A DNA stretch of 22,076 nucleotides from Peribolospora baueri (GCA_029717555.1 JAMDHS010000152.1:1-22076), one strand, 5' to 3'; positions 1-10,121 are shown, numbered from the stretch's first letter. Notes: generated by a model not told the origin, from the sequence alone. Translations and numbers: made by a program.

Positions 1-71
<71 letters not shown>
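1..71. repeat. Poly(A) homopolymer tract, 71 A
   Basis: The window opens with 71 uninterrupted A residues and then turns abruptly into ordinary mixed sequence. Read on the minus strand it is a T71 tract. Other homopolymers here are much shorter: T20 at 10745-10764, T17 at 11742-11758, T11 at 9365-9375 and C15 at 5055-5069, all inside introns. The tract could be an intronic or terminator T-tract of a leftward gene, a retrotransposed poly(A) tail, or a scaffold-end assembly artefact. No target-site duplication can be judged because the left flank is outside the window. Confidence 0.95.
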
Positions 72-74
<3 letters not shown>

Positions 75-123
75 ATACAATCCAGACTCAAGCAGCACCT
101 AGGCGAAAGCGAGCTGACCGCCC

Positions 124-702
124 TCACCACCACCTCTCCCTTTGCTGGGCCAGCACTCCCACCGTCTGGCCGGTCGCCTTCGCCTTGTCGCCCGCCTTCA
201 CATCATACCCTTCCATTTGCCCTTGAGCTTCCGGGCTCCACACTCACCTCCTCGACCTTCCTGTAGACGCGTCCTGCAACTGAATGCACCATCTGGCCCT
301 TGTTTGCTCCGCTCTTGCCCTCGACACCACTGGGAGCGACGGAGCTCCTCTGGCAGCAGCAACCTCGTCTACTGCCTCGTCTACTTGCACCCCGAGCATT
401 CCGCGCTCCAGCTTGCTGTTCTTCTGGCAACGCCAAAGCCAGAGGCTAGCCCTCATGGCAGGGGAAGGCGAAGGAGTGAAGGAGAACGGAGGAGGAGAGA
501 TGGGCGAGGGGGCCCGATGGAGAGAGGCCAGAGGAGCAGGGCGAGAGAAAGACTTGGGAGTTGGTGCCCCAGGGAGAGCATTCAAAGTCAACCAATCCTG
601 GTCCGTAGGAACGACCTGGCCCGGCTTGTAGCTCTGGCTGTACCAGTTCGTGTCGCGGCTCGGGGAAACGGAAAGGAAGCGGGAAGTGCCTCGGTCGATG
701 GC
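124..702 (-). other. Possible fragment of a leftward gene, unidentified
   Basis: On the minus strand several stretches look coding, but in different frames. About 654-590 reads DTNWYSQSYKPGQVVPTDQ. About 330-248 reads GANKGQMVHSVAGRVYRKVEE and is followed directly by a good donor (GTGAGT, 247-242). About 237-127 reads PEAQGQMEGYDVKAGDKAKA and onward, to a TGA at 126-124. The 445-560 part is pyrimidine-rich on that strand and could be intronic. The Gly/Gln/Lys-rich hydrophilic segments recall hydrophilin or CsbD-like proteins, but this is only an impression. The frames do not join with clean introns that I can find. Sequence errors near a contig end, a decayed gene, or chance are all possible. 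Confidence 0.22.
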
Positions 703-870
703 TCATACGGACGCCAGGCCTCAGAGCAGACCTCAGAGCACCACTGGGACCAGGTCCAAGGGACGGGCATACTTCCACACGACGCGACACGATACGATAC
801 GATGCGACGCGGAGACGCGGGCGAGCCTAACACCCATTTCGGGACGTTCCATCGTTCCATCGTTTCCTCG

Positions 871-955
871 TTCATTCGTTCGTTCGTTCGTTCTCTCCGC
901 CCGAGCGAATAGAGCCAGCGAGCGAGCGAGGGGATGGAGATGGAGATGGAGATGG
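871..955. repeat. Cluster of microsatellites (TTCG)n, (GCGA)n, (GGAGAT)n
   Basis: Three unrelated simple repeats lie within 85 bases: TTCG units at about 875-892, GCGA units at about 918-930, and the hexamer GGAGAT repeated about four times at 932-955. Just upstream, CGTTCCAT is repeated at about 845-860. All are short and near-perfect, so they are probably length-variable. Confidence 0.85.
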
Positions 956-998
956 TAGCGACGATAACGCACGTCCTCCGATGATGTGCGTGCCTGTC

Positions 999-1110
999 TA
1001 TTCTGTTCTGTTCTGTTCTATTCTGTTATGTCTTTCTGTCCGTCCGCTGGTCCGCTTGTCTCTTGTTTCTTGTCTGTTCGTCTGTTCGTTGTGTTCGTTG
1101 TGTTCGTTGG
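999..1110. repeat. TTCTG pentamers and a 9-base GTTCGTTGT repeat
   Basis: TTCTG-type pentamers run at about 999-1027. A 9-base unit GTTCGTTGT occurs three times in tandem at 1084-1110, the last copy with one change. Both are pyrimidine- or T-rich on the plus strand, matching the strand bias of the rest of the upstream region. Confidence 0.85.
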
Positions 1111-1768
1111 CCCCCGCCCTCCCGCCGGACGCTAGCTTAGGCTAGCTAGCCTCGTTGACCCATCCCTCACATGCGGACATTTGTTTGTCCGCCTGATACG
1201 GAGCTGCGGCGGCTTGCTTTACCACGATCGCCATCCGTCGATCGTAGGGTCGCGGTGGTGCTTCTTACTTGCTCACCGTGGTTCGTTCGTTCGTCTTTCC
1301 ATTTCCCTTCGCCTCCGCTCCGAAACATACATACGTCGCTTTGCCGTCGTCCGCGGCCATTTCGGAGGGGGCCGCGGCTAGCTCGACGACGGGCGGGCGG
1401 GTGGGGGGGCGTGCCATCGTGTCCGAGAATAGGTGCGGTGGCGCGCAAGAAGAAGAAGAAGAGGGAGCGCGACTTTGCCCTGACTGGCTGAGCGAGCCGT
1501 GGATGCCGACCGGGAGGGCAGGCGAGGAGGTGAACGGGTCATCACCGTCGTGTCATGAACGAATAGCGACGAGCGTCCGAGCCGGTCCGTCGTCGTTCGT
1601 CGGCGATCCTTCCTTCCTCCCCCGCCGACGATGGCGGGCCAACCGACGACCACCCGGGCTTCTTTTTATAGCCCGCTTCGCTTCCCTTCGCCGCTGAACT
1701 CTATCTCCTTCAATGAGATGCGGCGGGAGCGACGGACGCGGATGCATGTCTGGCCATGTCGCGGCGCT

Positions 1769-1814
1769 GTATCTATCCATTTATCTGTCTCTATCTATCT
1801 ATCTCTCTCTCTTA
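1769..1814. repeat. (CTAT)n / (CT)n microsatellite
   Basis: Imperfect CTAT tetramers grade into a run of CT dinucleotides. The tract is about 400 bases upstream of the predicted MAM3-like start and is likely part of its upstream regulatory DNA. Confidence 0.8.
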
Positions 1815-2218
1815 GTTCGCCCTCGCTGGCAAACACACCAGCCGATCGAATTTCGCGCACGCTTATGGCCGCTTCCACCGCCCGCCGCGCTCGGACGAAC
1901 GGGTCCTTGCATAGATGGGTGGTTCATGGTCGAATGGAAGGAAGGAGGATGGATGGCATTTGCTCAAGACGATGACGACGACAGCCGGCGTGGATGGACG
2001 ATGATGGACTGGCCGGACGGGCGGGCGATCGACGACGACCGGCTGCCGTCGCTGACCAAGCTGTCTCTCCGAGCGCTAGTATTTACTACTACTACTTTTT
2101 TACCACCACTCCTCCCTCCCTCGCCTCCTTTCCTCCTTCTCACCACCATCTCTTCCCAACAACCGCCGCCCACTCGCCCGTTCTCGCTCCTTCTTTCCGG
2201 TCCCCCGCCTCTAAACTT

Positions 2219-5200
2219 ATGGTTCAGCTTCTCCCTCCCCCCGCCCCTTCCATACGAACACACACAACAGACGCAGATGCTCGCCCCTTGAACCGCTCCC
2301 ATCGCCAGTCCATTTCCACTTCCACTTCCACCCCCCAACCCCAGCACCGCCAAACTCGTTGTTGGCCTTTCCTCTTGCTCACTCTCCTCCTGCTCGCCAT
2401 CGCCACCGCCCCCGGTCATTGGCTACGCCCCTTTGCCCACGCTTCCCCCGTCGCCCTTCTCGCCGCTCGCCCTCATGACTCCCGCGACGCTCACGCCTCC
2501 CCGGCGTCCCAGCTCGCCTACGTCGACGCCCGCGGCTACCGCTGGCTCCGCTCCGAGCACCCCTCCCCCGCCTATCCCGACCACCTCGACGTCTCCGCCG
2601 ATGACCTCCATCTCCACCGCCCCAGCCTCCGAGACAAGCCTTGCCTCCAGGGAGCTTCGGCCCGCGCCTCCTCGGACGACCTGGTTCGTTCCGCCCTGAC
2701 GGACACCGTGCTGGCCGAGGATAACAAAAATAAAAGCAGCAGCAGCACGATCGTACACGAGTTCGACCGCCGTCGTTCTTCCCCCGTCTTGGGCGTCAAC
2801 GTCCGCGACGCAGCTTCCACGCCCAAGAAGACAAAGCACGACGCAAAGTTTGTCGTCTTTGCCACGCTCATCCCCGTCCTTGTCCTGTTGAGCGGCATCT
2901 TTGCCGGTTAGTCTACCGCCGATTCGACTTTTCCGCTCCATCGTCGCCGCTCTGACCCCACTCTCCGCAGGTCTCACTCTCGGTCTTATGTCTCTCGACG
3001 AGACACAGCTCCAGGTTCTCGCCATCAGCGGTACGCCGAAGCAGAAGGAGGCGGCTAAGCGCATCATGCCTATCCGCAAGGACGGCCACTTGCTCCTCAC
3101 CACCCTTCTCGTCGCCAACATGATCGTCAACGAGGTCCGTACGGATCACCGCCTTCATTCACCCTCACTCCTCGCTCACCGGTCCTCTTCCCTCTTTTGC
3201 AGACCCTTCCCATCATCTCCGATCCCGTCCTCGGCGGAGGAGTGCAGTCGGTGGTCGTCTCCACCGTCCTCATCGTCATCTTTTCAGAGATCATCCCTCA
3301 AAGGTGAGACACCCCCAACGGCGCCCGTCGCTTCGGCACCCAGCTAGCGCGCCGCCCCATCTCATAACCCTCTTTTTATCGTCAGTGTCTGCTCTCGTTA
3401 CGGCCTCCAGATCGGTGCCTTCATGGCCTGGCCAGTCCGTATCCTCATCTGGACCCTCTTCATCATTTGCTGGCCCATCTCCCGTCTCCTCCACTTCGTC
3501 CTCGGTCCCCATCACGGTATAGTCTACCGTCGGGCCGAGCTCAAGGAACTCATCAACATGCATGCCGCCGTCAAGCAGCATGGCGGCGATCTGAAGCGAG
3601 ACACTGTCACCATCGTCGGTGGCGCCCTTGACCTGCAAGAAAAGGTCGTCGGCGATTGCATGACGTGAGCTGCGCGCTATGGCTTGCCCGCTTTTCACTC
3701 GAGCTCCCCGCTCACGCCGATCCGAAACCCTCCATTCCTACTCCTGCTCTTAGGCCGATCAAAGATGTCTTCATGTTGCCCATCACGGCCAAGCTCGACT
3801 ACGAGACGCTCGCCCGAGTCGTCCATTCCGGTCACTCCAGGGTCCCCGTGTAGTGAGTGTACGCTTTATGCTTTCGTCCCAGCCGCCCATCGTCCTCCGT
3901 CATTCGGGCGCATATAGCTGACCGACCCGATCGAGACGCGCGCATTCATCTCTTGTAGCGAGGAGGTCGAAGTGCCCGCCCATCCTGTCGCCGGCACCGT
4001 CTCGCCCACCGGCTCGCTCAGCAAGGGCCGTACCGGCCTCGGCTTCCGGTTCCCGTCCAACGCTTCCCTCTCTTCGGGAGGCGCCACTGCCAAGGGCTTT
4101 TCTGAGCTCGGTGCGACGATGAATGAGAACGCGGGCGCCGGACAGATGGTCAAGCGCAAGAAGATCATCGGTATCCTGTTGGCCAAGCAGTGCGTCCTGC
4201 TCGATCCCGAAGGCGAGTCGCATTTTCTCATCCCCATGTCCAGGGGTCGTCGATGCCGGCTCATCTCGCGCGCCTGTCTCCACCGCTTCCGTCATCTCAG
4301 ACGCCACGCCGCTCGCCGATATCCCCATCAACTCGGTCCCCTCGGTACCTAGCGACGAACCTTTGCTCAACGTCCTCAACACGTTCCAAGAGGGCAGGTC
4401 TCACATGGCCATCGGTGAGCGTCGTAACGGGATGTGTCATCCGCCCGTGTCTATAGAGAGCGGCCCTCATAATTTCGGCACTCCCTGCCCCCTCCCTCTC
4501 AGTCTCCCGTCGAGGACCTCGCCGAGAAGTGGTCGAGTCGATCACCGAACTCGGTTCAAACGCCAACTTGTTCAGGGTGAATTCCAACGTTTCCACCACC
4601 ACCACCGTCGCCGCGGCGTCCTCCGGCGGCAGCACTCAAGGTGCGAACGTCAAAGGCCACATCGGCGCTCGGATCCCAGACGCGATCGATGAGGAGAAAG
4701 GTGTGGGAAGCGGCAGCAGCGACAACGGCGACGAAGAGAAGAAGAGCGATAAGGACGTCAAGGCTGAGAAGAAGCGTCGCTTCCGCATTGGAGCTTTCCA
4801 TTTCGGAAATGGCGGGAATGAGCAGATGATGCCCCGGGACGCCACTTTGAACAAAGAAGGCGTGGCCAACGTTAGTTTCCATTCGTTCCTCGGCTTAAGC
4901 GGTCCGCATGTCGGTGCCGGCGCTGACACGCTTTCTTCTCGTACCTACAGTTCATGGAGGGCCTAGACGGCGCGCCGCTCGGCATCATCACGCTCGAAGA
5001 CGTACTCGAGGAACTCATCGGCGAGGAGATCTACGACGAGTGAGTGGGCTCGTGCCCCCCCCCCCCCCCTCCTTCCCTTCTGTGGCTGGCTCCGCTTGTT
5101 TTAGCCGAACGAGCCATTGATCGTTTCTGTTCCCATGCCACAGGTACGACGAACACGGGCAGCACCACAGCATCGCTGTTTCTCATCCAGTGCCGGGCGT

Positions 5201-6212
5201 CCCGCCTTCGCCGCCGCCTGCGAAAGAGGAGCCATTGTCGCCCGATCCCGAGACCCCGTCATCGGCTTCGCTCGCACCTCGTAACAGGAGTCTCGTCCCG
5301 CGTCGCCGCTTCGGATTGAGGCGCTCTAGGTCTGCTCCTGGCAGGCGCAAGAGCATGGACGCCGCTGGCGGAGTGACGGGCGTGGACACGCCTCCCAGAG
5401 ACTCTCCGCGCCCCAGACCCGCCACCCAGGAGCGCTCCTTAAGTCGAGGCGTCCTATCCAAGGACTTTGTCGTGCAGTACCGCCAGGATACCGACGGAGC
5501 CAAAGTAAGCACAGGCGCCGATACGGGTATAGGCGTAACGCTCGATACCGCAGCTGGCGATAACACCGTCGTCCATGAGCTGCCTTCTCGCCCTCACACG
5601 ACGGCCGGCCCCGAAGCCGGAGGTCCTCCAGGTCGCACTCAAGCCCCTGGCCACTTTGGCTCAGCGGGCGGCCCACTGCCGCGGTCAGGTAGCGCCGGCG
5701 GCCCGGGTTCACGCCCGGTCGTGGTGCGCACTACAGGTCCTGGCGGCACTTCGACGACGACGGTAGTGTCTGAGAGCTTTCTTCGCGGCCGTCGTCCTGG
5801 CACGCCAGGCGTGCTGCGAAACCTGGATTCGTCCATGGGCCCGTCCGCTTCTAGACCTTCGACGCCACAGCAGCCTGGCACGCCCACGGCGGACGGCGTA
5901 CCGACGGCGGCTAGGAACAGGTTCAAGAGCATTCCCGTGGCGGGAGCGGCTGTTCCATCTTCATCGTCGTCGGGCGCCAATGCTGCTGCTACTGGAGCGC
6001 TCGGCCAGAGTCCGCTGTCCGCCGCTCCTGCGACGATGCCTTCGTCGTCGGCGGCGTCTTTGGCGGACGACCCGGCGCGTCGTCCGACGACTAGCCCCGA
6101 GTCGATGGCGCACACGACGATGGTGACAGCGACGCACAAGATCGGCGCGGAACAGGAGCAATTGCAAGAGGAGGGAGAGGCGGGAGAAGGAGAGCGACGT
6201 ACGGACGATTGA
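2219..6212 (+). CDS. MAM3: Mam3/CNNM-family DUF21-CBS transmembrane protein
   Basis: Ten exons: 2219-2906, 2971-3134, 3203-3303, 3386-3664, 3754-3852, 3959-4212, 4301-4414, 4503-4870, 4951-5039, 5144-6212; 1074 residues. Family members (yeast Mam3, animal CNNM/ACDP) are vacuolar or plasma-membrane proteins of divalent-metal handling, especially magnesium and manganese. A hydrophobic segment lies at about 48-64. The DUF21 membrane domain runs from about 212 to 350 and includes GLTLGLMSLDETQLQ, LLLTTLLVANMIVNETLP and FSEIIPQSVCSRYGL. A CBS pair follows from about 411 (PIKDVFMLP), split by a roughly 85-residue insert before KKIIGILLAKQCVLLDPED and a second charged insert before GIITLEDVLEELIGEEIYDE. 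The 355-residue tail is Ser/Pro/Gly-rich and probably disordered. Start choice is uncertain: 2219 is favoured because upstream DNA is 5'-UTR-like, but an in-frame ATG lies at 1994. Intron 6 is GC-AG. Confidence 0.9.
4213..4300 (+). other. GC-AG intron inside the MAM3-like gene
   Basis: The donor reads G|GCGAGT and the acceptor CATCTCAG|AC. This join gives LLDPE-D-ATPLADIPIN, matching the family at the second CBS region. The nearest GT donor would break the frame. GC-AG introns are a known minor class in fungi. Confidence 0.8.
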
Positions 6213-7054
6213 TTGTCGATCGGCCCCAAACGGCCCGGAGGACGGAGCGCATCCGTCCAAGCATCCATCCGTCCGTCTAAGTGAGATCGTAGCACATACA
6301 TCCTATCAGACGCAACTAAATTCAAGTATCCCCCTGCTCGGTTCCCTTTATCCACTCCACCTCCCGTCTCCCCTCGCTACAGCCACAGTTTATTTTTCGT
6401 CATCTTTATCGGACATCGGTCATAGGTTATTACACTCTTAGCTTCATCGGTCGCCCCGTCTCTGTCCGTCTCTGTAGGCGTATTTCTCGACGGCCCGGCC
6501 TTGGCCGTGTTGTGTGAGGGAAAGAAGAGACCTGGTTGAGAGGAACGGCGATGAGAGCGATCTGATCGAATTGGTCATTGGAGAGGATGTTCGAGAGAGG
6601 ATGAGCGCTTAGCGTAGCGTCGCGACAGGGCTGACCACCAACCATCACAGTAGTGATACGAGAGCGTCCCAGGTGGAAATGACTCGAATGACCTCGGGCA
6701 AACAAACGGGCCTCACCTTTGTTCTTGGGCCCTCCTCCTCACTGACCTAACCTGACTCGGTGGCCACTCCCGTCGCCGTCGACCAACATGCTCTTTCTGT
6801 CTGCTTCGACGCTCCGTCGGCGTAGCGAATACGCAACGTGCGGCGGTCGTTGCCTGACAAGGACACAAAGGACAGACAAAGGGCGTGGGAAGAAACGGCT
6901 GTCCCATCCAAAGATCGCAGCCTGCTTCTTTTCGTTCACTCCGATCGCCGCCCAAGGCCAGGCCCGGGGGCCCGTGCTTCCTCCGGCATTCGTGTTAGCC
7001 GATCTCCCGTCTTCACGTCACGTGCAACTCCGCGGCCAACCATGGTCAACGACG
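6213..7054 (+). promoter_or_regulatory. Intergenic region between MAM3-like and ETF-QO genes
   Basis: These 842 bases hold the 3' end of the MAM3-like transcript and the promoter of the ETF-QO gene. I see no gene. Small CCAT/CCGT-type repeats lie near 6250-6280. The ETF-QO frame is open back to an ATG at 6788, but its translation there has no targeting-peptide character. An E-box sits at 7019-7024. Confidence 0.5.
7017..7025. promoter_or_regulatory. E-box word GTCACGTGC upstream of ETF-QO
   Basis: The core CACGTG (7019-7024) is 30 bases before the chosen ATG at 7055. The same 9-mer occurs twice in the ARO7/GT15 promoter. GTCACGTG is the consensus of Cbf1-type bHLH factors in yeasts. Binding here is inference. 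Its position argues that coding starts downstream (7055 or 7154) and not at 6788. Confidence 0.45.
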
Positions 7055-9730
7055 ATGGCTATCCGACGGCTTCCTTCCCAGCCATCATCTTCCTTCGTCA
7101 CCTCGTCCTCCACCGCCCTCCTTCTCGCACACGTAAACAATCTTTCGGCTACCATGTTTTCGGCGGGCCTGCCAAACCGCCTCACAGCCCGCACCGTTCA
7201 GCTCACCGCCTCGCCATCTGCCGGCGCCGGCTTGAGAGCGGCGTCGAGTGGTAGCACGACAACTCGCGCGCGCTTCCTCTCCGCATCCGCATATTCTCTG
7301 TCCTCTTCCCCTTTCCTCCGATGTCCCTCCCTCGCCGCTGCTCAGAGTCGCCGCCGACCAGCTGTGCCGTCGTCGTCCATCCGAGCTCTAACGACCACTC
7401 CCACACGTTTCCGCGCCGCACCGGCGGAAGAGCCCTTCGACCTGTCCAAAGTGGAGAGGGTGGCCGATGAAGTAGACGTTTGTATCGTCGGCGCCGGGCC
7501 CGCCGGATTGAGCGCGGCTATTCGGATCAAGCAGCGTGCTCAGGAGGCGGGCAAGGAGATTCGAGTTGTCGTTTTGGAGAAAGGGGCCGAAGTGGGTGAG
7601 TGCCGGTCTCTGGCCACCGGACACCTTGTCAATCTCCCCTGTTCGTGACGCTAATGCTCATCCATGTGTGCCTTTGTGCCTTTTCACTCCTCCCCTTCAG
7701 GCTCTCACATTCTTTCAGGCGCAGTCATTGAGACCCGGGCGCTGGACGAACTCATTCCGAATTGGAAAGAGCTGGGCGCGCCGCTGAACCAGCCAGCGAC
7801 GCGCGACGCCATGCGCTTCCTCACCTCCACGTCCTCCTTCCCGATTCCTCACCCCCCGCAGATGACCAACAAAGGGAACTACATCATTTCCCTCTCCCGA
7901 TTTACTTCCTGGCTCGGCGAGCGCGCCGAAGAGCTAGGCGTCGAACTCTACCCCGGTTTCGCCGGCGCCAGCGTGCTCTGGAGGGAGGACGGCAAGGGCG
8001 TGCGGGGAATCGTGACGAACGACATCGGCCTCGACAAGGAGCGCCGGCCCAAGGATACCTTTGAGCCAGGCATGGAGTTCCATGCCCGACTGACGCTCTT
8101 CGCTGAAGGCGCCCACGGTTCGCTCACCAAGGAAGTGTCGAACAGGCTCGGTCTGCGCGAGGCGGCCGGGGCGGACCCGCAAACGTACGGGCTGGGGGTG
8201 AAGGAAGTCTGGAAAGTGAAAAAGGAAAAGCATGAACCCGGGCTCGTGGCCCATACGCTCGGCTGGCCGTTGAACATGGATACGTACGGGGGGAGCTGGA
8301 TGTATCACATGGAGGACGACATGGTCAGCATCGGCCTTGTCATCGGCCTCGATTACACCAACCCTTATCTTAGCCCCTTCAGGGAGTTCCAGGTGAGCGG
8401 TTGCTGGTGGGATCGATTGATCGTCCTCGTTCGTTATCCTAACCGAGGCTCGGCCCCCATCGTTTTCCCTCCCCAGCGGATGAAACACCATCCTTTCTTT
8501 GCTTCCGTCCTTGAAGGCGGCGAATGCCTGGCATACGGTGCCCGCGCCCTCAATGAAGGTGGCTACCAGTCGATCCCCAAGCTACACTTCCCCGGCGGTG
8601 CGCTCGTCGGCTGCGCCGCCGGGTTCCTCAACGTGCCCAAAATCAAGGGTACGCACAACGCCATGAAGAGCGGCATGCTCGCCGCCGACGCTGCCATTGA
8701 CCATTTCCTCGCCTCCGAAGACGCTTCCGCCGTCGGCGAGGGAGCGAGCTTGGACGAACTCGCGTCGGTGGACGGGACGGAGGGTATCGACCTGGCGTCG
8801 TACAAGGACAAGCTTGACGGGTCGTGGGTGATGGATGAGCTCAAGGAAGTTCGCAACCTCCGCCCTTCTTTCCACAACCCGCTCGGCCTCTACGGCGGCG
8901 TACTTTACTCCGGCATCGACTCCCTTCTCCTCAAGGGCCGCACGCCTTGGACGTTCCACCACAAGACTGAGGATTACGCGGCGACGAAGCGCGCGGCCGA
9001 GTGCCAGCCGATCGAGTATCCGGCTCCGGACGGCAAGCTCTCCTTTGACATCCTTACCAGTGTCTCCCGCACCAACACAAACCACGCCGAGAACCAGCCG
9101 GTGCACCTCGTCGTTAAGAACGGGGACTCTAAGCGACACACTGACGTCAACGTGGGCGAGTACGCGGGCCTTCTTGGGAGCGTTTGTCCCGCTGCCGTTT
9201 ATGAATATGTGGACAGCGAGGACGCCGGCGGCGTGGAGGATGCGAGGGGAAAGAAGTTTGTCATCAACAGCCAGGTGAGTGTCATTTGTCCTCCCGTCGG
9301 ATGCGAGATGCGATATCGTGGAGCGCGGCTCCTCTCGTTTTCTTTTTGCTCATCACAGTCCTACTTTTTTTTTTTGATCTTCTCCCGCGTCTCCTTTACT
9401 AGAACTGCATCCACGTAAGCGCTTGCACTTCTATCATCCCTACCTAAACCGTCTTTTGCCCTTTGTCTCACGACATTCCCGTCTCCCTCGTTCTACTTTT
9501 TGTTTTCTCTTCATATATCCGCTTTCTTCCCCCCAGTGCAAGACTTGCTCCATCAAGACGCCGACGCAGGACATCACTTGGACCGTTCCCGAGGGTGGCG
9601 GAGGCCCCAAGTACTGTAAGCGTCCTCCCAGCCCAACGTCCATTTCCCATCACTCAGTCTTCCCAAGCAAGCAAGCAAGCTGATCTGTTCCTCCTTTGTT
9701 TACTTCCTTCCCTTCCTAGCTCTGACCTGA
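7055..9730 (+). CDS. ETFDH: Electron-transfer flavoprotein:ubiquinone oxidoreductase, mitochondrial
   Basis: Six exons: 7055-7595, 7701-8392, 8477-9274, 9403-9414, 9537-9615, 9720-9730; 710 residues. The enzyme passes electrons from reduced ETF, fed by acyl-CoA and amino-acid dehydrogenases, to ubiquinone at the mitochondrial inner membrane. The Arg/Ser/Ala-rich, acid-poor N-terminus looks like a targeting presequence. The FAD dinucleotide-binding motif [13 protein letters not shown] starts near residue 143. Other family blocks are [36 protein letters not shown] and [19 protein letters not shown]. The 4Fe-4S ligands fit C648, C679, C682 and C685 (NCIHCKTC). The end reads [14 protein letters not shown]. 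ATGs at 6788 and 7154 are in frame; 7154 would give 677 residues, also plausible. Exon 4 is a 12-base microexon and the last coding exon is 11 bases. Intron 2 (84 bases) is in frame and stop-free. Confidence 0.93.
9403..9414 (+). other. 12-base microexon encoding an Fe-S cluster cysteine
   Basis: The exon codes NCIH and is bounded by TTTACTAG upstream and GTAAGC downstream. Skipping it keeps the frame but removes C679, one of four predicted 4Fe-4S ligands. The join [19 protein letters not shown] matches the family C-terminus (human INAQNCVHCKTC). Confidence 0.88.
9663..9681. repeat. (CAAG)n microsatellite in last ETF-QO intron
   Basis: About four to five CAAG/AAGC units lie inside the intron at 9616-9719. 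No role is apparent. Confidence 0.8.
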
Positions 9731-10121
9731 CCTCAATGGACGCTGCTGTTCCGTTGTCGGCATATTCGCTCGTCTACCTTGTATTGTACTCTCAGTCGTT
9801 TTCAGTGAGCGCCAGTTTCGCACATCGCATCAAATCTGAAGGCATCGTGAACGAAGGCGACGTCTCGTGATTGGCGTAGGCAGCCACAGAGGGACCTTCG
9901 TCATCTGCCGCACATGGGAACGAACATGGCAGCGAAAGATGTGGCGTTGCGGTAAACGCATTGTGCCCCGATAAGGACGTCAGGCGGAAGTCGGTGGTCA
10001 GGGGTACGGACGTGGACGTGGACGGCTGCGGCAAGACACTGACTGCTCTTGGGCCCACCACGTCCCCCGCCGTCATTCACCATTCATCACTGACAATTCA
10101 TTAACTGATCGTTAGCCTTTC
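9731..10121 (+). promoter_or_regulatory. ETF-QO 3' region and SPO11 promoter
   Basis: These 391 bases separate two genes on the same strand. The short minus-strand open frames here (for example 9901-10083) show no recognisable protein. I see no RNA gene and no strong promoter motif. Confidence 0.45.

Larger units (their letters stand above)
703..2218 (+). promoter_or_regulatory. Upstream/promoter region of the MAM3-like gene, rich in simple repeats
   Basis: No convincing gene is visible here. The stretch holds many short tandem repeats (listed separately where clear) and GC-rich filler. From about 2090 to 2218 the plus strand becomes strongly C/T-rich, as in many basidiomycete core promoters and 5' untranslated regions just before the coding start. 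The long open frames crossing it have low-complexity translations and no recognisable domain. If the leftward fragment at 124-702 is real, this is a divergent promoter. Confidence 0.5.

Noticed and set aside
142-912. 256-codon plus-strand open frame at the left edge
   Set aside because: The translation is Arg/Ser/Pro-rich low complexity that runs through microsatellites, with no domain; it looks like a GC-rich chance frame.
1994-2218. N-terminal extension of the MAM3-like protein from an earlier in-frame ATG
   Set aside because: The segment has 5'-UTR-like C/T-rich composition and translates to Tyr/Thr/Pro runs. Kept only as an alternative start.
1713-2291. 192-codon plus-strand open frame before the MAM3-like gene
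   Set aside because: It reads through CTAT and CT repeats and the C/T-rich leader, giving Leu/Pro/Ser runs only.
6788-7054. N-terminal extension of ETF-QO from the ATG at 6788
   Set aside because: It would put a long non-family segment before the targeting peptide and make the E-box at 7019 coding.
7032-7254. ATG at 7032, out of frame and 23 bases before the chosen ETF-QO start
   Set aside because: Its frame gives no family sequence. It could act as an upstream ORF only if the 5' end of the mRNA includes it, which cannot be seen.
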